This document shows positions 28,025-37,701 of a stretch of DNA of 64,000 nucleotides, piece by piece. A program made the translations under genes and the position numbers. How positions within the stretch are numbered: the stretch's first letter is position 1; every line of letters begins with the position of its first letter. The stretch comes from Oceanobacillus manasiensis (GTDB lineage: Bacteria > Bacillota > Bacilli > Bacillales > Amphibacillaceae), in contig NZ_CCDL010000004.1 in the NCBI RefSeq assembly GCF_000724085.1, forward strand, positions 203,068 to 267,067, written 5' to 3'. The notes beneath the pieces were generated by a model. It did no database searches. It saw nothing but the letters and a program-made list of their open reading frames with translations, and had not been told where the DNA came from.

Positions 28025-29837
28025 CTTCGGTTTCTCCTTCTTCGTCAAAAAGGTATCCCCGGTTATGTGCATTCATATTGAAAGAAAAAGTTAAGTAATC
28101 AGCTATAGCACTTTCAAATTCTTCTTCAGTCGGTATTTCATCATTAAAATAAAAAAAACTATGCAACCATTCATCTGTATCTTTAACGGTGGTTTTTACA
28201 ATAAAAGAGGTTCCATCATCTTCAAAATTAACGAAAGATACCCTTTTCTTCTCTGGGTGTTTGATACCAGCTGTAAAAACAGCGATACATGGATTAACTC
28301 CTACCCCATGGAAGGTATCAGTATTTAAAGTAATAACTGTTTCTAATGTATGATTTTCTAAAATTTGTTTCTTTCTATCTTTGTCATGTCGATTTTTTCC
28401 AACCATTGTAGACTGAGGAATAATCGCGCACAGTTTTCCACCTACAACAAGCATATCCAATGCGTGTTGTATGAAACTTAGTTCTGATAAGTGCTGTGTT
28501 TGATCATTCTTAGCCTGAGAATATGGTGGATTCATTAGAATCTTGTTAATCTTGTGACCCTTCATAATACTACTATCAAAAGTTAAGCTATTATCTCTGA
28601 TGAGGTTACTTTTTCCGTCACCTCGAAGTATCATGTTTGTTGTTGCGATAGTGAATAATTTTTGTTGGATCTCAATGCCATATAGACGGTTTTGTTTAAT
28701 ATCCTGTCGATCAACATCATTTTCAGCTTGTCTAAGCATACGGTTCATGGCACTGATTAGAAAAGCTCCAGTTCCACAGGCCGGATCCAAAACATAATCG
28801 GATTTATTTATCTCAATTAGTTCTGTCATTAAGGAGGTAATGTGTCTCGGTGTTAACACGATGCCTAAAGAGTTCCCATCATTGCCGCCATATTTTACAA
28901 GTTCACCATAGAAATTCCCTAGAATATCAAAATCTGTATTGCTCTTGATTTTGTCCATAATTTCAGCTTCGAGTGTCGTCGCAAAAAACTTGAGTGGGGT
29001 CATTTCAAGATTAGCGTTCACTGTGTTTAATGTCACATCTCTCTGTATGAAAGTGAACTGATCTAGCATTTCTCCTACCTTTGCATATGGAACGATTCCT
29101 GCATTTTCTAAGTATACTTTTACTGAGCCGAAGATAATTTCTCCGTCAGATCCTCCCACACGATTTGAACCAGTCAATTGTTTCAAGGAAAACGTTGGTT
29201 CTTCTAAAGCTAGCAAAATTGCCGAAACAACGGTTGCCTTCTTCTCACCTTCCAGTTGTCCATAATTTCGAAGGTCTTCATGCATGTCTGCCGCTATCTT
29301 ATTTACTTCTCTTAGTTCCCGTTCCTCTCTTGGTAGCTCACCTAATACTGCAACCTTATAAAATTCGTCGACAATTTCTGGCGCCAAATCCTCAAGACTT
29401 TTCATGTCAGGAAGTTCTTTGATACCGTTCTCTGAAACAAAGTAGGGTTTTATTTGATAATGTACGTTATCGCCGCCAACTCCTATAGCTATGACCTCTT
29501 TATAAGAATTAGTTTTTTCTATGATATGTCTTGCATAGTGGATCGCTCCGTTAACGGCATAATCTCGTCTGAAGGGAAAGTCTGTATCGATTATTCCCTC
29601 GTCGTTTTTATATTCTAATTTATCTAAGGCAAGCTTGTCCTCCACGATAATTAAATAATCACCAGAGAAAAAAATAAATTCAGGCTTTCCAACACCTGCC
29701 TGTGTTTTTGATTTGCTCGCATTTTTTAATTCCTGTTTTATTTGAACATTTGATGATCCTTGTTCCTCATATGTAACACCGATACCTTCAATAAATCTTC
29801 TTACTAATTGATCTGTGCTAGTTTTTTCGTTCAACAT
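28014..29837 (-). CDS. BcgI-like type IIB restriction-modification A subunit (nuclease + methylase)
   Basis: 607-aa protein with two functions. The N-terminal nuclease motif is P52-E53, twelve residues, then E66-D67-K68, the pattern I recall for the BcgI A subunit. The adenine-N6 methyltransferase has LDPACGTGAFL near residue 350 (SAM site) and NPPYSQ near 435 (catalytic motif IV). Length fits BcgI A (about 640) better than classic HsdM (about 500), and no HsdR gene is present. The B subunit follows with an 11-bp overlap but is broken. Without it A should not find its target. The A gene itself looks intact. Confidence 0.85.
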   Translation of the reverse strand: MLNEKTSTDQLVRRFIEGIGVTYEEQGSSNVQIKQELKNASKSKTQAGVGKPEFIFFSGDYLIIVEDKLALDKLEYKNDEGIIDTDFPFRRDYAVNGAIHYARHIIEKTNSYKEVIAIGVGGDNVHYQIKPYFVSENGIKELPDMKSLEDLAPEIVDEFYKVAVLGELPREERELREVNKIAADMHEDLRNYGQLEGEKKATVVSAILLALEEPTFSLKQLTGSNRVGGSDGEIIFGSVKVYLENAGIVPYAKVGEMLDQFTFIQRDVTLNTVNANLEMTPLKFFATTLEAEIMDKIKSNTDFDILGNFYGELVKYGGNDGNSLGIVLTPRHITSLMTELIEINKSDYVLDPACGTGAFLISAMNRMLRQAENDVDRQDIKQNRLYGIEIQQKLFTIATTNMILRGDGKSNLIRDNSLTFDSSIMKGHKINKILMNPPYSQAKNDQTQHLSELSFIQHALDMLVVGGKLCAIIPQSTMVGKNRHDKDRKKQILENHTLETVITLNTDTFHGVGVNPCIAVFTAGIKHPEKKRVSFVNFEDDGTSFIVKTTVKDTDEWLHSFFYFNDEIPTEEEFESAIADYLTFSFNMNAHNRGYLFDEEGETEDEE

Positions 29838-30318
29838 CTATTTTCCATAAACAACTAATCTAATAATAAGTTAGTTCAACTTTGATTACAATACTGAGAT
29901 AACCTTATTTGCCTTAGTAGGCGTAAAGTAATCCGCATCCTAATAATAGATAGAATTACTTTAAGCTTATATCTGTCTTCAATAAGAAAAAGAATGAAGT
30001 GGCCAAAGAAATTCCCTCGAAACAACGTTCCTACCTACTTAGCTGCCGATTGTAACTGCTAGAATAAAATCAACAGATTCATATTGCTATAATATCATAT
30101 TTTATTTGTTCTGACGGGGTGAACTTAAAATGGACGAATAATCGAAGTTAATATGCACACGCCTAACCTATTGTTTTCTTAAAAGATATTTTCATGAATA
30201 TTTTTTCTGCTGATTTTCATCTCGAACCTACTAAACTACATTTATAGTTATTCCATTCTATGGTAAAATTATCCTATGAATAAATACCGTATTTAAGAAT
30301 TTTTTTAGGAGTGATTCT
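29838..30318. other. Intergenic region between divergent defence genes
   Basis: 480 bp, AT-rich. I see no gene, tRNA or repeat in it. The upstream regions of both divergent operons must lie here; TTCCATTC...TAAAATTA-like boxes near 30250-30275 could serve the plus strand, but this is weak. Confidence 0.4.
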
Positions 30319-32289
30319 TTGTTCAATGGAATGAAATGGTTAAAGTGTGATTTACAAATGCAGACTCCTGGAGATCCTTTCAATTGGGTGAAGACCTGTG
30401 ATGCTTATATAGGGAAAAAATACAGTGATGAGGAATTAAACCAATCTGTTGACTTATATTTGCAGAGGTGTCATGAAGTTGGCTTACAGGTTATTGGAGT
30501 AACTGATCATAATTTTATAGGAAAAGAATATTTAAAACGGTTAATAGAACGCAACAGTATTGTTGCTAAGGAATTAAACAAGGAACCAATAGTTATTTTC
30601 CCAGGTTTTGAAGTAGAAATTTCCCAAGGACTAGGTGTCCACGTTTTATGCTTGTTTGAAACAGATACACCATTGGAAGTAATAGATGATATGGTCACTG
30701 AACTTGGGCTCCCAAAAAGGTCTAGAGTCATTGAAAATTCTATAACACCCTTAAACAAAGACTTTGATTCACTAGTTTCCTTTATACAAGATCATAAGGA
30801 TTTTCCAGGAATTGTTATAGCTGCCCATCCCCTAGCAGAAAGTGGAATGTTACATGATCGTTTTATGTCTGATCATTTTCAAAGAGGAATGTTTAAAGAT
30901 AAAAGATTGCTAGCAATGGAAATACCGAAGCCTGTAGAAATGCTGGCAAAGGGGATTCAAAAGATAATTCTTTCGAGCGACAATTGTCACGAACAGTGGA
31001 AAAGGGAAAAGTCTATAGCTACAATAATGTCTTCTGATTGTTATAGTTTAGTAGAAAGCGAGAAAGGATTTATCGGTAAGAGGCATAGTTGGATATTATT
31101 TTCAAAACCCTCTATTAACTCTTTAAGGCAAGCTTTCAATGATCATAGTTCTAGAATTAAATTACAAAAGGACTCACCCGATAATGAATTCCGTTTCGGA
31201 AGAATAAGATCATTAGAAATTGAAAATGTTGCATTTTTGGAAAATCAGTATATTAAGCTTGCGCCAAATTTGAATTGTATTATTGGAGGAAGGGGATCGG
31301 GTAAGTCATCAATATTAGAGTACATAAGGCTATGCACTAATTCATTAACTAATTTTGATGAACAGCTGCTTAGAATAAAAAATACCCTTCAAGAAGATTC
31401 TACGTTAAAACTTACATACCAAGACTCAAATGGACTTACAGATATTTTTAAATTCTCTGGGGAAGAGGTATCAATACCCACTAGAGATGAAATTAAAGAT
31501 AGCCAGGTAATATTAAACACCTTAGGCATAAATATCTATAGTCAACGTGAAATTACTCAAATGGGACAAGACTCACCTTCATTGATGCCTTTAATTAATA
31601 AAATTTCAGGTAATGATTTAAAAATAGAATTACACGAGGAAACCGATATAACAGAAAAAATAATATCTTTGATTCAAGTTGAAGTTAAATTTGAAAGATT
31701 GAAAAGGGAAAAAATTCAACTGGAGCAAGAATTAGAGGAATTGAAAAGACAATGGGATAAATTCACATCGATAAAAGAGTTCAATGATAAGAAAAAAAGA
31801 GTAACATCTTCAAAGGAATTTATATCAAATGTAAAAAAAGACAAAGATGAAATAGTAAGTAGACTAACTGAAGCTATGGGTGAAATAACAACTTTGTACG
31901 AGCGATATGAAAATATATCTTTAGAAAAGCAAGTAATTAAACCAGAATATTTATCCTATATTAAAGAAGAATTTACCAAAGTTTTACTTGAAGTAAATAA
32001 AGAGCTTGAAAAATCAAAGGAAAATCTTCATAAAAACATATCAGAATCTAATGATAACCATATGGAATGGGCTAGTCTTAATATTGAATTTGATAAATCT
32101 GAAAAAGAGTTTGAAGAAGCATGTAGAACACATGTGTAGTGCAAAATAGAAGTACAGAGATGTGCAACCAAAACGTACATAACTCTGCACTTCTTTTTTA
32201 GATAAAAAAAAGCCTTGCCAGCCATCCAAAATAACTCTACTGTAGTTGGTGTCGAATCAAAACAGTGGAGGTCGAGAGGATTGCTAGCA

Positions 32290-33735
32290 ATGACTAAGAT
32301 TAATCATATCAAAACTTTAAGAAATCATGAAGACATATCTATAAATAAAATTGCCCAAAGGGCTCAAGTGAATTGGCGTACCGCCAAGAAATATGCGGAC
32401 GAAGACCAGGTTCCCCAAGAGAAACAAGTAATGAGAAAAGGAATGATGTATGAAGAACATTGGGGAGAGATTGTCACGGACTGGCTTATTGAAGATCAAA
32501 AACTAAAGCCAAAACTGAGAAGGAGAAACAAGACCATTTTTCAAGAACTTCAAACGCATGGGTTTACTGGTTCCTATAGGACCGTTTCCTACTTCATAGC
32601 TGAATGGAAAGAGGGAAAAGGAAATTCAGATGACGTTAAAGATAAGAATAGTGAAAGACTAAATCACCCTCCGGCTGAAGCTCAAGTGGATTTTGGAATA
32701 ACAGAAGCTGTGAAAGATGGAAAATTCATCGATGTCCACTGTTTAATAATGAGCCTGCCTTATAGTAATGCAGCTTTTACCATCCCTCTTCCAGGGGAAA
32801 ACCAAGAATGCTTTTTATATGGGTTAAAGAAAAGCTTTGAACTACTGGGTGGCGTACCACGAAAGCTTAGAATTGATAACTTGAAAGCCGCCGTAATAAA
32901 AGCAAGGAATAAGGATGGCGAAGCCATTTTTACAGATGAGTTTCTTCAATTCGCTAATTTCTACCGTTTTGAAATCCAAGCATGTAATGTACGTAAGGGC
33001 AATGAGAAAGGACACGTTGAAAATAAAGTAGGGTATGTAAGATATAACTTTGTAACTCCTTCTCCAGTCATAGAAAGCTATGAAGATCTAACTACTATTT
33101 TAAGTGAAAAACTGGCACAGGATCGGCAACGCATTCATTACGCAAAGGAAGTTCGTATTCAAGAACTACTTGATGAAGAATTGAATCATGCCTTAGCTCT
33201 TCCGGAGGAAGATTATCCGATTTTCAAAGAAACGAAAGTAACAGCTAACAAGTATGGAGAAATCACTATAGACAGTATGAAAGAACATATTCCAAAAGGA
33301 TATAATTTCAGTTATCTTCATTTGATACTCTATTGGGATAGATATAAAGTGGTATCTCCTTACGGAGAGATTCTCCATTCAGACTATCGGCCATATATGA
33401 ACAAAAACCGAAATATACCTTGGCTTTCCATTATGAGAGCCTGGGCTTCTAAACCAAGATCGGTTCCTTACTCAAGATATAATCCATATTTGCCTGGCCG
33501 AATAGCAGCTTATCTAAGCATAGAGCCTCTTACATTAAGGAAAGAGCGTCTACATTGGTTAATCAACTTATTAATTCAGTATGATATGGAAGAGGTTAAT
33601 GACAAGTTTTATGATCTTCTACAACAACAACCAGAAAGAACCTTTGATTCTACTTCTCACCCGTATGACGTTGATTGGTCTAAATACGACCTACTACAAC
33701 CAGTTGCGCAAGAGGATGGGGAGCAACGAGTATGA
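32290..33735 (+). CDS. istA: IS21-family transposase IstA
   Basis: DDE transposase of about 481 aa. The N-terminal helix-turn-helix (NHEDISINKIAQRAQVNWRT) is at residues 11-30. The catalytic core has VDFGITEA near 135 (Asp), LRIDNLKAAV near 197 (Asp) and GNEKGHVENKVG near 240 (Glu). The frame extends to 32215, but ATG 32290, with GAGAGG upstream, fits the family start. The stop overlaps the istB ATG by 4 bp. No internal damage seen, so the element may still move. Confidence 0.94.
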   Translation: MTKINHIKTLRNHEDISINKIAQRAQVNWRTAKKYADEDQVPQEKQVMRKGMMYEEHWGEIVTDWLIEDQKLKPKLRRRNKTIFQELQTHGFTGSYRTVSYFIAEWKEGKGNSDDVKDKNSERLNHPPAEAQVDFGITEAVKDGKFIDVHCLIMSLPYSNAAFTIPLPGENQECFLYGLKKSFELLGGVPRKLRIDNLKAAVIKARNKDGEAIFTDEFLQFANFYRFEIQACNVRKGNEKGHVENKVGYVRYNFVTPSPVIESYEDLTTILSEKLAQDRQRIHYAKEVRIQELLDEELNHALALPEEDYPIFKETKVTANKYGEITIDSMKEHIPKGYNFSYLHLILYWDRYKVVSPYGEILHSDYRPYMNKNRNIPWLSIMRAWASKPRSVPYSRYNPYLPGRIAAYLSIEPLTLRKERLHWLINLLIQYDMEEVNDKFYDLLQQQPERTFDSTSHPYDVDWSKYDLLQPVAQEDGEQRV

Positions 33736-34451
33736 ATATAAAAGAGATGTGTAAAAGTCTACGCCTAGCCTATGTAGCCGATATTTATGAAAAAATCCCG
33801 TTTGAAAATCAAACGCAATACTTGGAAACATTATTCCAAAGAGAATTTGAATTGAGAGAGGAAGCAAAAGCTGAACGTCTTATAAAAAAAGCAAAATTCT
33901 CCAATCACAAAAGTCTTGCAGACTTTCAATGGGGAGATCAGATAAGATTTCCCCCTCAGGTCGACCGTACTGAATTGAAAGAACTTCACTTTATATCTAA
34001 GAAAGAGAATGTCGTTCTTTCCGGTTCCCCAGGTACAGGAAAGACTCATTTAGCGACAGGGTTAGGCCGTGAGGCGTGCAAGAAAGGATATGAGGTGCGG
34101 TTCTATCGGGTATCCGATCTAGTTGATACGTTAGAAAGAATGTGGAGAGAAGGAAAGCTTCACCAGTTTAGGAATCGTTTTAAAAAAGTAGATCTTATCA
34201 TCTTAGATGAAATGGGGTACATTCCATTCAGCAAAGAAGGAGCGGAGCTTCTATTTCAACTGATCACCGATTGGTATGAGCAAAAAAGCATCATCATCAC
34301 TTCAAATTTGGAATTTAGTCAGTGGAATCGGATATTCGTGGACTCGAGGCTTACAGCTGCTTTAGTTGATCGCGTTATACATCACGCTCATGTACTTACC
34401 TTTACAGGAGACAGCTACCGTGTAAGCCACGCATTATCAAGACAAAATTAA
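33732..34451 (+). CDS. istB: IS21-family helper ATPase IstB
   Basis: 239-aa AAA+ ATPase that selects target DNA for IstA. Walker A SGSPGTGKTHLA is near residue 97, Walker B LIILDEMGYIPF near 156, and sensor I ITSNLEFSQW near 191. Homologous to DnaC/DnaI-type loaders. Translation is probably coupled to istA through the ATGA overlap. Full length. Confidence 0.95.
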   Translation: MNIKEMCKSLRLAYVADIYEKIPFENQTQYLETLFQREFELREEAKAERLIKKAKFSNHKSLADFQWGDQIRFPPQVDRTELKELHFISKKENVVLSGSPGTGKTHLATGLGREACKKGYEVRFYRVSDLVDTLERMWREGKLHQFRNRFKKVDLIILDEMGYIPFSKEGAELLFQLITDWYEQKSIIITSNLEFSQWNRIFVDSRLTAALVDRVIHHAHVLTFTGDSYRVSHALSRQN

Positions 34452-35599
34452 TTGAAAGTACCGGCTGGCAAGCTTATGTATTTTTTATTGCATTATTATG
34501 TACTTTTCTATTGCAAAACACAACACAAGGTATTACAGAAAAAGAATTTGAATTACTTAAGGATACTGAGCAAAAATTAAATAGTAAAGAACAAGAAATA
34601 ATACAAAAAGAAGAAGAAATTATTGATATCAATGAAAAACTTAAGGAAAAAGGGGAGTTACTTGATACTTTAGATGATGTTTGGAAAAGACAGTCCGAGA
34701 TAAGACAGGCAGAAGTAGATAATTTAATTAATCTTGATACAGTACCAAAAGTAATCGTCGATGGAGTGGATATTCCTTTCTTAAAAGTTGATATAATTTA
34801 TATGGGAGATTACAAGCATTATAAAGATTCCTGGAAGCAATTTCCTCATGATGGGCGGTATAGGTTAGGGAGATTCTGGGAATATATTGGTGAAATGATT
34901 TTTGATGAATTCTCTACAAATTCTGCAACTTATTCATCACCTTGGAATATACTTCAAAAATGGTTAGATGATGATACTAGTATTCCACAGTCATTAACTC
35001 CCTATTATGATGAGTTAAAGAAGCATATTAATGATAATTTTGAGGAATGGGAAACACTTAGAACAAAGAGAATTAATGATGCTATCGATATTACTTTGTA
35101 TAGAAATGATGGTTCAAGAGCTGGGTCACTTTTAGACAACGGATTATCAGACGGTCAAAAGAATACAGCCATATTAACCTTACTTTTCACTCACGGCAAC
35201 GGGCCTATTATAATTGACCAGCCTGAAGATGAGCTTGACTCCGATTTTATTTACAATGAACTTGTACCCATTATTAGGAAAATTAAATATAGACGCCAAA
35301 TTATTTTAGTTTCGCATAATGCCAATTTGCCTGTAAATGGCGACGCTGAATTGGTATATGCTTTACGTACTGATGACGGAAAAGGAAAATTAAGGACTGA
35401 TGGAGGGTTAGATAATCCTTGTGTAAAAAAAGCAATATTAGACATTATGGAAGGATCAGAAGAAGCTTTTAGTAAGAGAAGTGAAAAATACAGCAGTTAA
35501 TAAGGTTGAGAATGAATTTCAAAATATCTTATAAACTTGTAGCTTTAAAATAAGTTTGATCATAAACACCTCCCAAACCCATGTTTTACTATAAATAAA

Positions 35600-35642
35600 A
35601 AAGAAACCATTTTGAAAAAATGTTGTTCAAAATGGTTTCTTA
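35600..35642 (+). terminator. Terminator after the TrlF-like gene
   Basis: AAGAAACCATTTTGAA pairs with TTCAAAATGGTTTCTT; A and T flanks allow use in both directions. Confidence 0.85.
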
Positions 35643-35772
35643 TCTAGAAGATTTAAGTTTGGTTTTTATAAAAAAGTTTGTGTGATGAATATTATTTTCT
35701 ACTACTCCAAACCTTCCAACAACATTTTAATATACAATAATTAATTTTACACGATAACCCGAATATCCAAAA

Positions 35773-35813
35773 TAACCCCTGCCACTTTTTTGGCAGGGGT
35801 TTTGGTAGTGAGC
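35773..35813. terminator. GC-rich terminator between TrlF-like gene and guaA
   Basis: AACCCCTGCCA pairs with TGGCAGGGGTT over a CTTTTT loop, followed by TTTGG on the plus side. Good stem; the T tract is short. Confidence 0.75.
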
Positions 35814-35897
35814 AATATTATTTTATACCAATTTGTCAATTTAAGATTAAGATAAACACTGTTAAATAGGCGTTCTCTCTCAAATCAAGTTAGCTCT

Positions 35898-37433
35898 TTA
35901 CTCCCACTCAATAGTAGCAGGTGGCTTAGAAGTTACGTCATACACTACACGGTTAATGTGCTGGACATCATTGACCAGTCTTGTGGAAACTTTCTCAAGC
36001 ACATCCCATGGAATTCTAGCCCAATCAGATGTCATGCCATCAATGGAAGTTACTGCACGAATACCGATCGTGTGGTCATAAGTCCGAGCATCCCCCATTA
36101 CGCCAACACTCATGATGTTAGGAAGTACAGTGAAGTACTGCCAAATATCACGGTCAAGGCCTGCAGCAGCAATTTCCTCACGAAGGATTGCGTCAGATTC
36201 GCGAACGATCTTCAGTTTATCCTCTGTTACTTCGCCCAATACTCTAATAGCAAGTCCAGGTCCTGGAAAAGGCTGACGCCATACAATACGATCCGGAATC
36301 CCTAGTTGGGAGCCTAATTCACGTACTTCATCCTTGAATAATGTATTCAACGGCTCGATAAGTTCGAACTGCATGTTTTCAGGTAAGCCACCAACATTAT
36401 GATGGGACTTAATCGTTTGAGCAGTTTCTGTACCACTTTCAATAATATCTGTATAAAGGGTTCCCTGAGCAAGGAAATCCATATTTTCTAATTTAGCTGC
36501 TTCATCATCAAACACGTAGATGAATTCGTTGCCGATGATTTTCCGTTTTTTCTCTGGATCATCTACACCTTTTAGCTTGGATAAGAACCTATCTTTGGCA
36601 TCCACCTTGATAATATTCATATTGAAGTCATCGGCGAATACTTTCATCACATCATCCGCTTCATTTTTACGAAGTAAACCATGGTCAACGAAAATACAAG
36701 TTAGCTGGTCACCAATCGCCTTATGGATTAAAGCTGCAACAACCGAAGAATCCACACCGCCGCTCAACGCACATAAAACATTGCTGTCTCCAACTTTTTC
36801 TTGGATTTTCTCTATCTCCATCTCTATGAAGTTTTCTATCGACCAGTCTCCCTCACTCTTACATACTTCATAGACAAACTGTTTTAATAAATCATTACCA
36901 TACTCTGAGTTACGCACTTCTGGATGATACTGCACGCCATAAAGCTTTTTAGAAGGTTGGCTCATTGCAGCAATTGGCGTGGATGGGCTTGTTGCATCAA
37001 TTTGGAAGTTCTCTGGTACTTCGATTACTTTGTCACCATGACTCATCCAAACCGTTTGCTGTTCTGGTGTACTCTGGAAAAGAACTGGCTGATCCTTTAC
37101 GTCGATAAGTGCTTTACCGTACTCGCGGTTCTTAGCTTTCTCCACTTTTCCTCCGTAATGTAGGGCCATAAGTTGCATTCCATAGCAAATCCCAAGAATT
37201 GGAATATCCAGGTCAAAGATCCCTTGATCACAGCGGAAACTATTTTCATCATATACACTGTGAGGACCACCAGATAGAATAATTCCTTTCGGGTTCATGC
37301 GTTTGATTGCTTCTGCAGTCAGTTTATGTGAATGCAGTTCACTATAGACACCTAGTTCCCTGATTCGTCTCGTTATAAGTTGGTTATATTGGCTTCCAAA
37401 ATCAAGTACAAGAATCATTTCATTATTTTCCAT
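35898..37433 (-). CDS. guaA: GMP synthase (glutamine-hydrolysing) GuaA
   Basis: 511-aa enzyme that turns XMP into GMP. The N-terminal class I glutaminase has Cys in GICYGMQL near residue 84 and YHPEV near 168. The ATP pyrophosphatase domain begins at about 210 with the PP-loop LSGGVDSS, and the dimerisation domain ends with KPPATIEWE. Normal length. A guanine riboswitch and terminator precede it (37480-37640), so it belongs to the purine regulon. In B. subtilis guaA adjoins pbuG; here about 22 kb separates them. Confidence 0.97.
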   Translation of the reverse strand: MENNEMILVLDFGSQYNQLITRRIRELGVYSELHSHKLTAEAIKRMNPKGIILSGGPHSVYDENSFRCDQGIFDLDIPILGICYGMQLMALHYGGKVEKAKNREYGKALIDVKDQPVLFQSTPEQQTVWMSHGDKVIEVPENFQIDATSPSTPIAAMSQPSKKLYGVQYHPEVRNSEYGNDLLKQFVYEVCKSEGDWSIENFIEMEIEKIQEKVGDSNVLCALSGGVDSSVVAALIHKAIGDQLTCIFVDHGLLRKNEADDVMKVFADDFNMNIIKVDAKDRFLSKLKGVDDPEKKRKIIGNEFIYVFDDEAAKLENMDFLAQGTLYTDIIESGTETAQTIKSHHNVGGLPENMQFELIEPLNTLFKDEVRELGSQLGIPDRIVWRQPFPGPGLAIRVLGEVTEDKLKIVRESDAILREEIAAAGLDRDIWQYFTVLPNIMSVGVMGDARTYDHTIGIRAVTSIDGMTSDWARIPWDVLEKVSTRLVNDVQHINRVVYDVTSKPPATIEWE

Positions 37434-37479
37434 TTACTTTCTCCTATCTGTCGCAAAATTGTAAGCCCCCATAATAGTA

Positions 37480-37543
37480 AAAAAGCCCAGATCTCCAGCT
37501 TCCCACAGCTAAAAAGCTGCAAAAAGGCAGAAATCCAGGCTTC
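37480..37543 (-). terminator. Riboswitch-controlled terminator before guaA
   Basis: Minus-strand stem AAGCCTGGATTTC / GAGATCTGGGCTT enclosing a smaller GCAGCTT / AAGCTGC-type hairpin and followed by TTTTTT, between aptamer and guaA. Confidence 0.82.
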
Positions 37544-37568
37544 TTACACACGTACCTATAGAATTCTG

Positions 37569-37640
37569 CCTTCATAGTCAGAGCGTTTACGGTGCTCCGG
37601 TAGAAACTTTCGAACCATATTATCGAGGATATACGAAAGG
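37569..37640 (-). promoter_or_regulatory. Guanine riboswitch upstream of guaA
   Basis: Minus-strand purine aptamer: P1 with CCTTTCGTAT at one side and ACTATGAAGG at the other, AATATGGTTCG, AGTTTCTACCGG, CACCGTAAACG and CTGACTATGAAGG. The specificity base is C (GACTA), hence guanine. Confidence 0.92.
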
Positions 37641-37701
37641 CATATAATTTGTATAATTAAATTGTATTACTTTTTTATTCTACTAACCTTCTACAAACAG
37701 G

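Larger units (their letters stand above)
32133..34522 (+). mobile_element. IS21-family insertion sequence, 2390 bp
   Basis: Carries istA and istB with a 4-bp overlap. The ends are inverted repeats of about 24 bp: TGTGTAGTGCAAAATAGAAG... at 32133 and, on the other strand, TGTGTTTTGCAATAGAAAAG... ending at 34522 (19 of 24 matches). A 5-bp target duplication ACACA flanks it (32128-32132 and 34523-34527). Both ends begin with TG, as usual in this family. It disrupts the TrlF-like gene. Confidence 0.95.
30319..35500 (+). pseudogene. TrlF-like PHP domain + AAA/SMC-type ATPase gene, interrupted by an IS21-family element
   Basis: Two parts (30319-32132 and 34528-35500) are halves of one 928-aa gene. 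Removing the element and one target copy joins ACR-T with QGITEKEF in frame. The N-terminus is a PHP-type region (DLQMQTPGD, GVTDHNF near residue 62, AAHP near 170, SSDCYS near 240). Walker A GGRGSGKSS is near 323, followed by long coiled coils. The C-terminal part has the signature LSDGQKNTA and Walker B IIIDQPEDELDSD, then VSHNANLPVNGDAE. The start is TTG at 30319 with AGGAG upstream. Relatives are common in defence islands; the exact role is not settled. Confidence 0.82.
35501..35897. other. Intergenic region with two terminators
   Basis: Convergent spacer between the TrlF-like gene (plus) and guaA (minus). It contains two hairpins listed separately, and otherwise AT-rich sequence without a gene. 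Confidence 0.6.

Noticed and set aside
26945..29837. Classic type I restriction system (HsdRMS)
   Set aside because: No HsdR helicase-nuclease gene; the methylase subunit carries its own N-terminal nuclease motif, as in BcgI-like type IIB enzymes.
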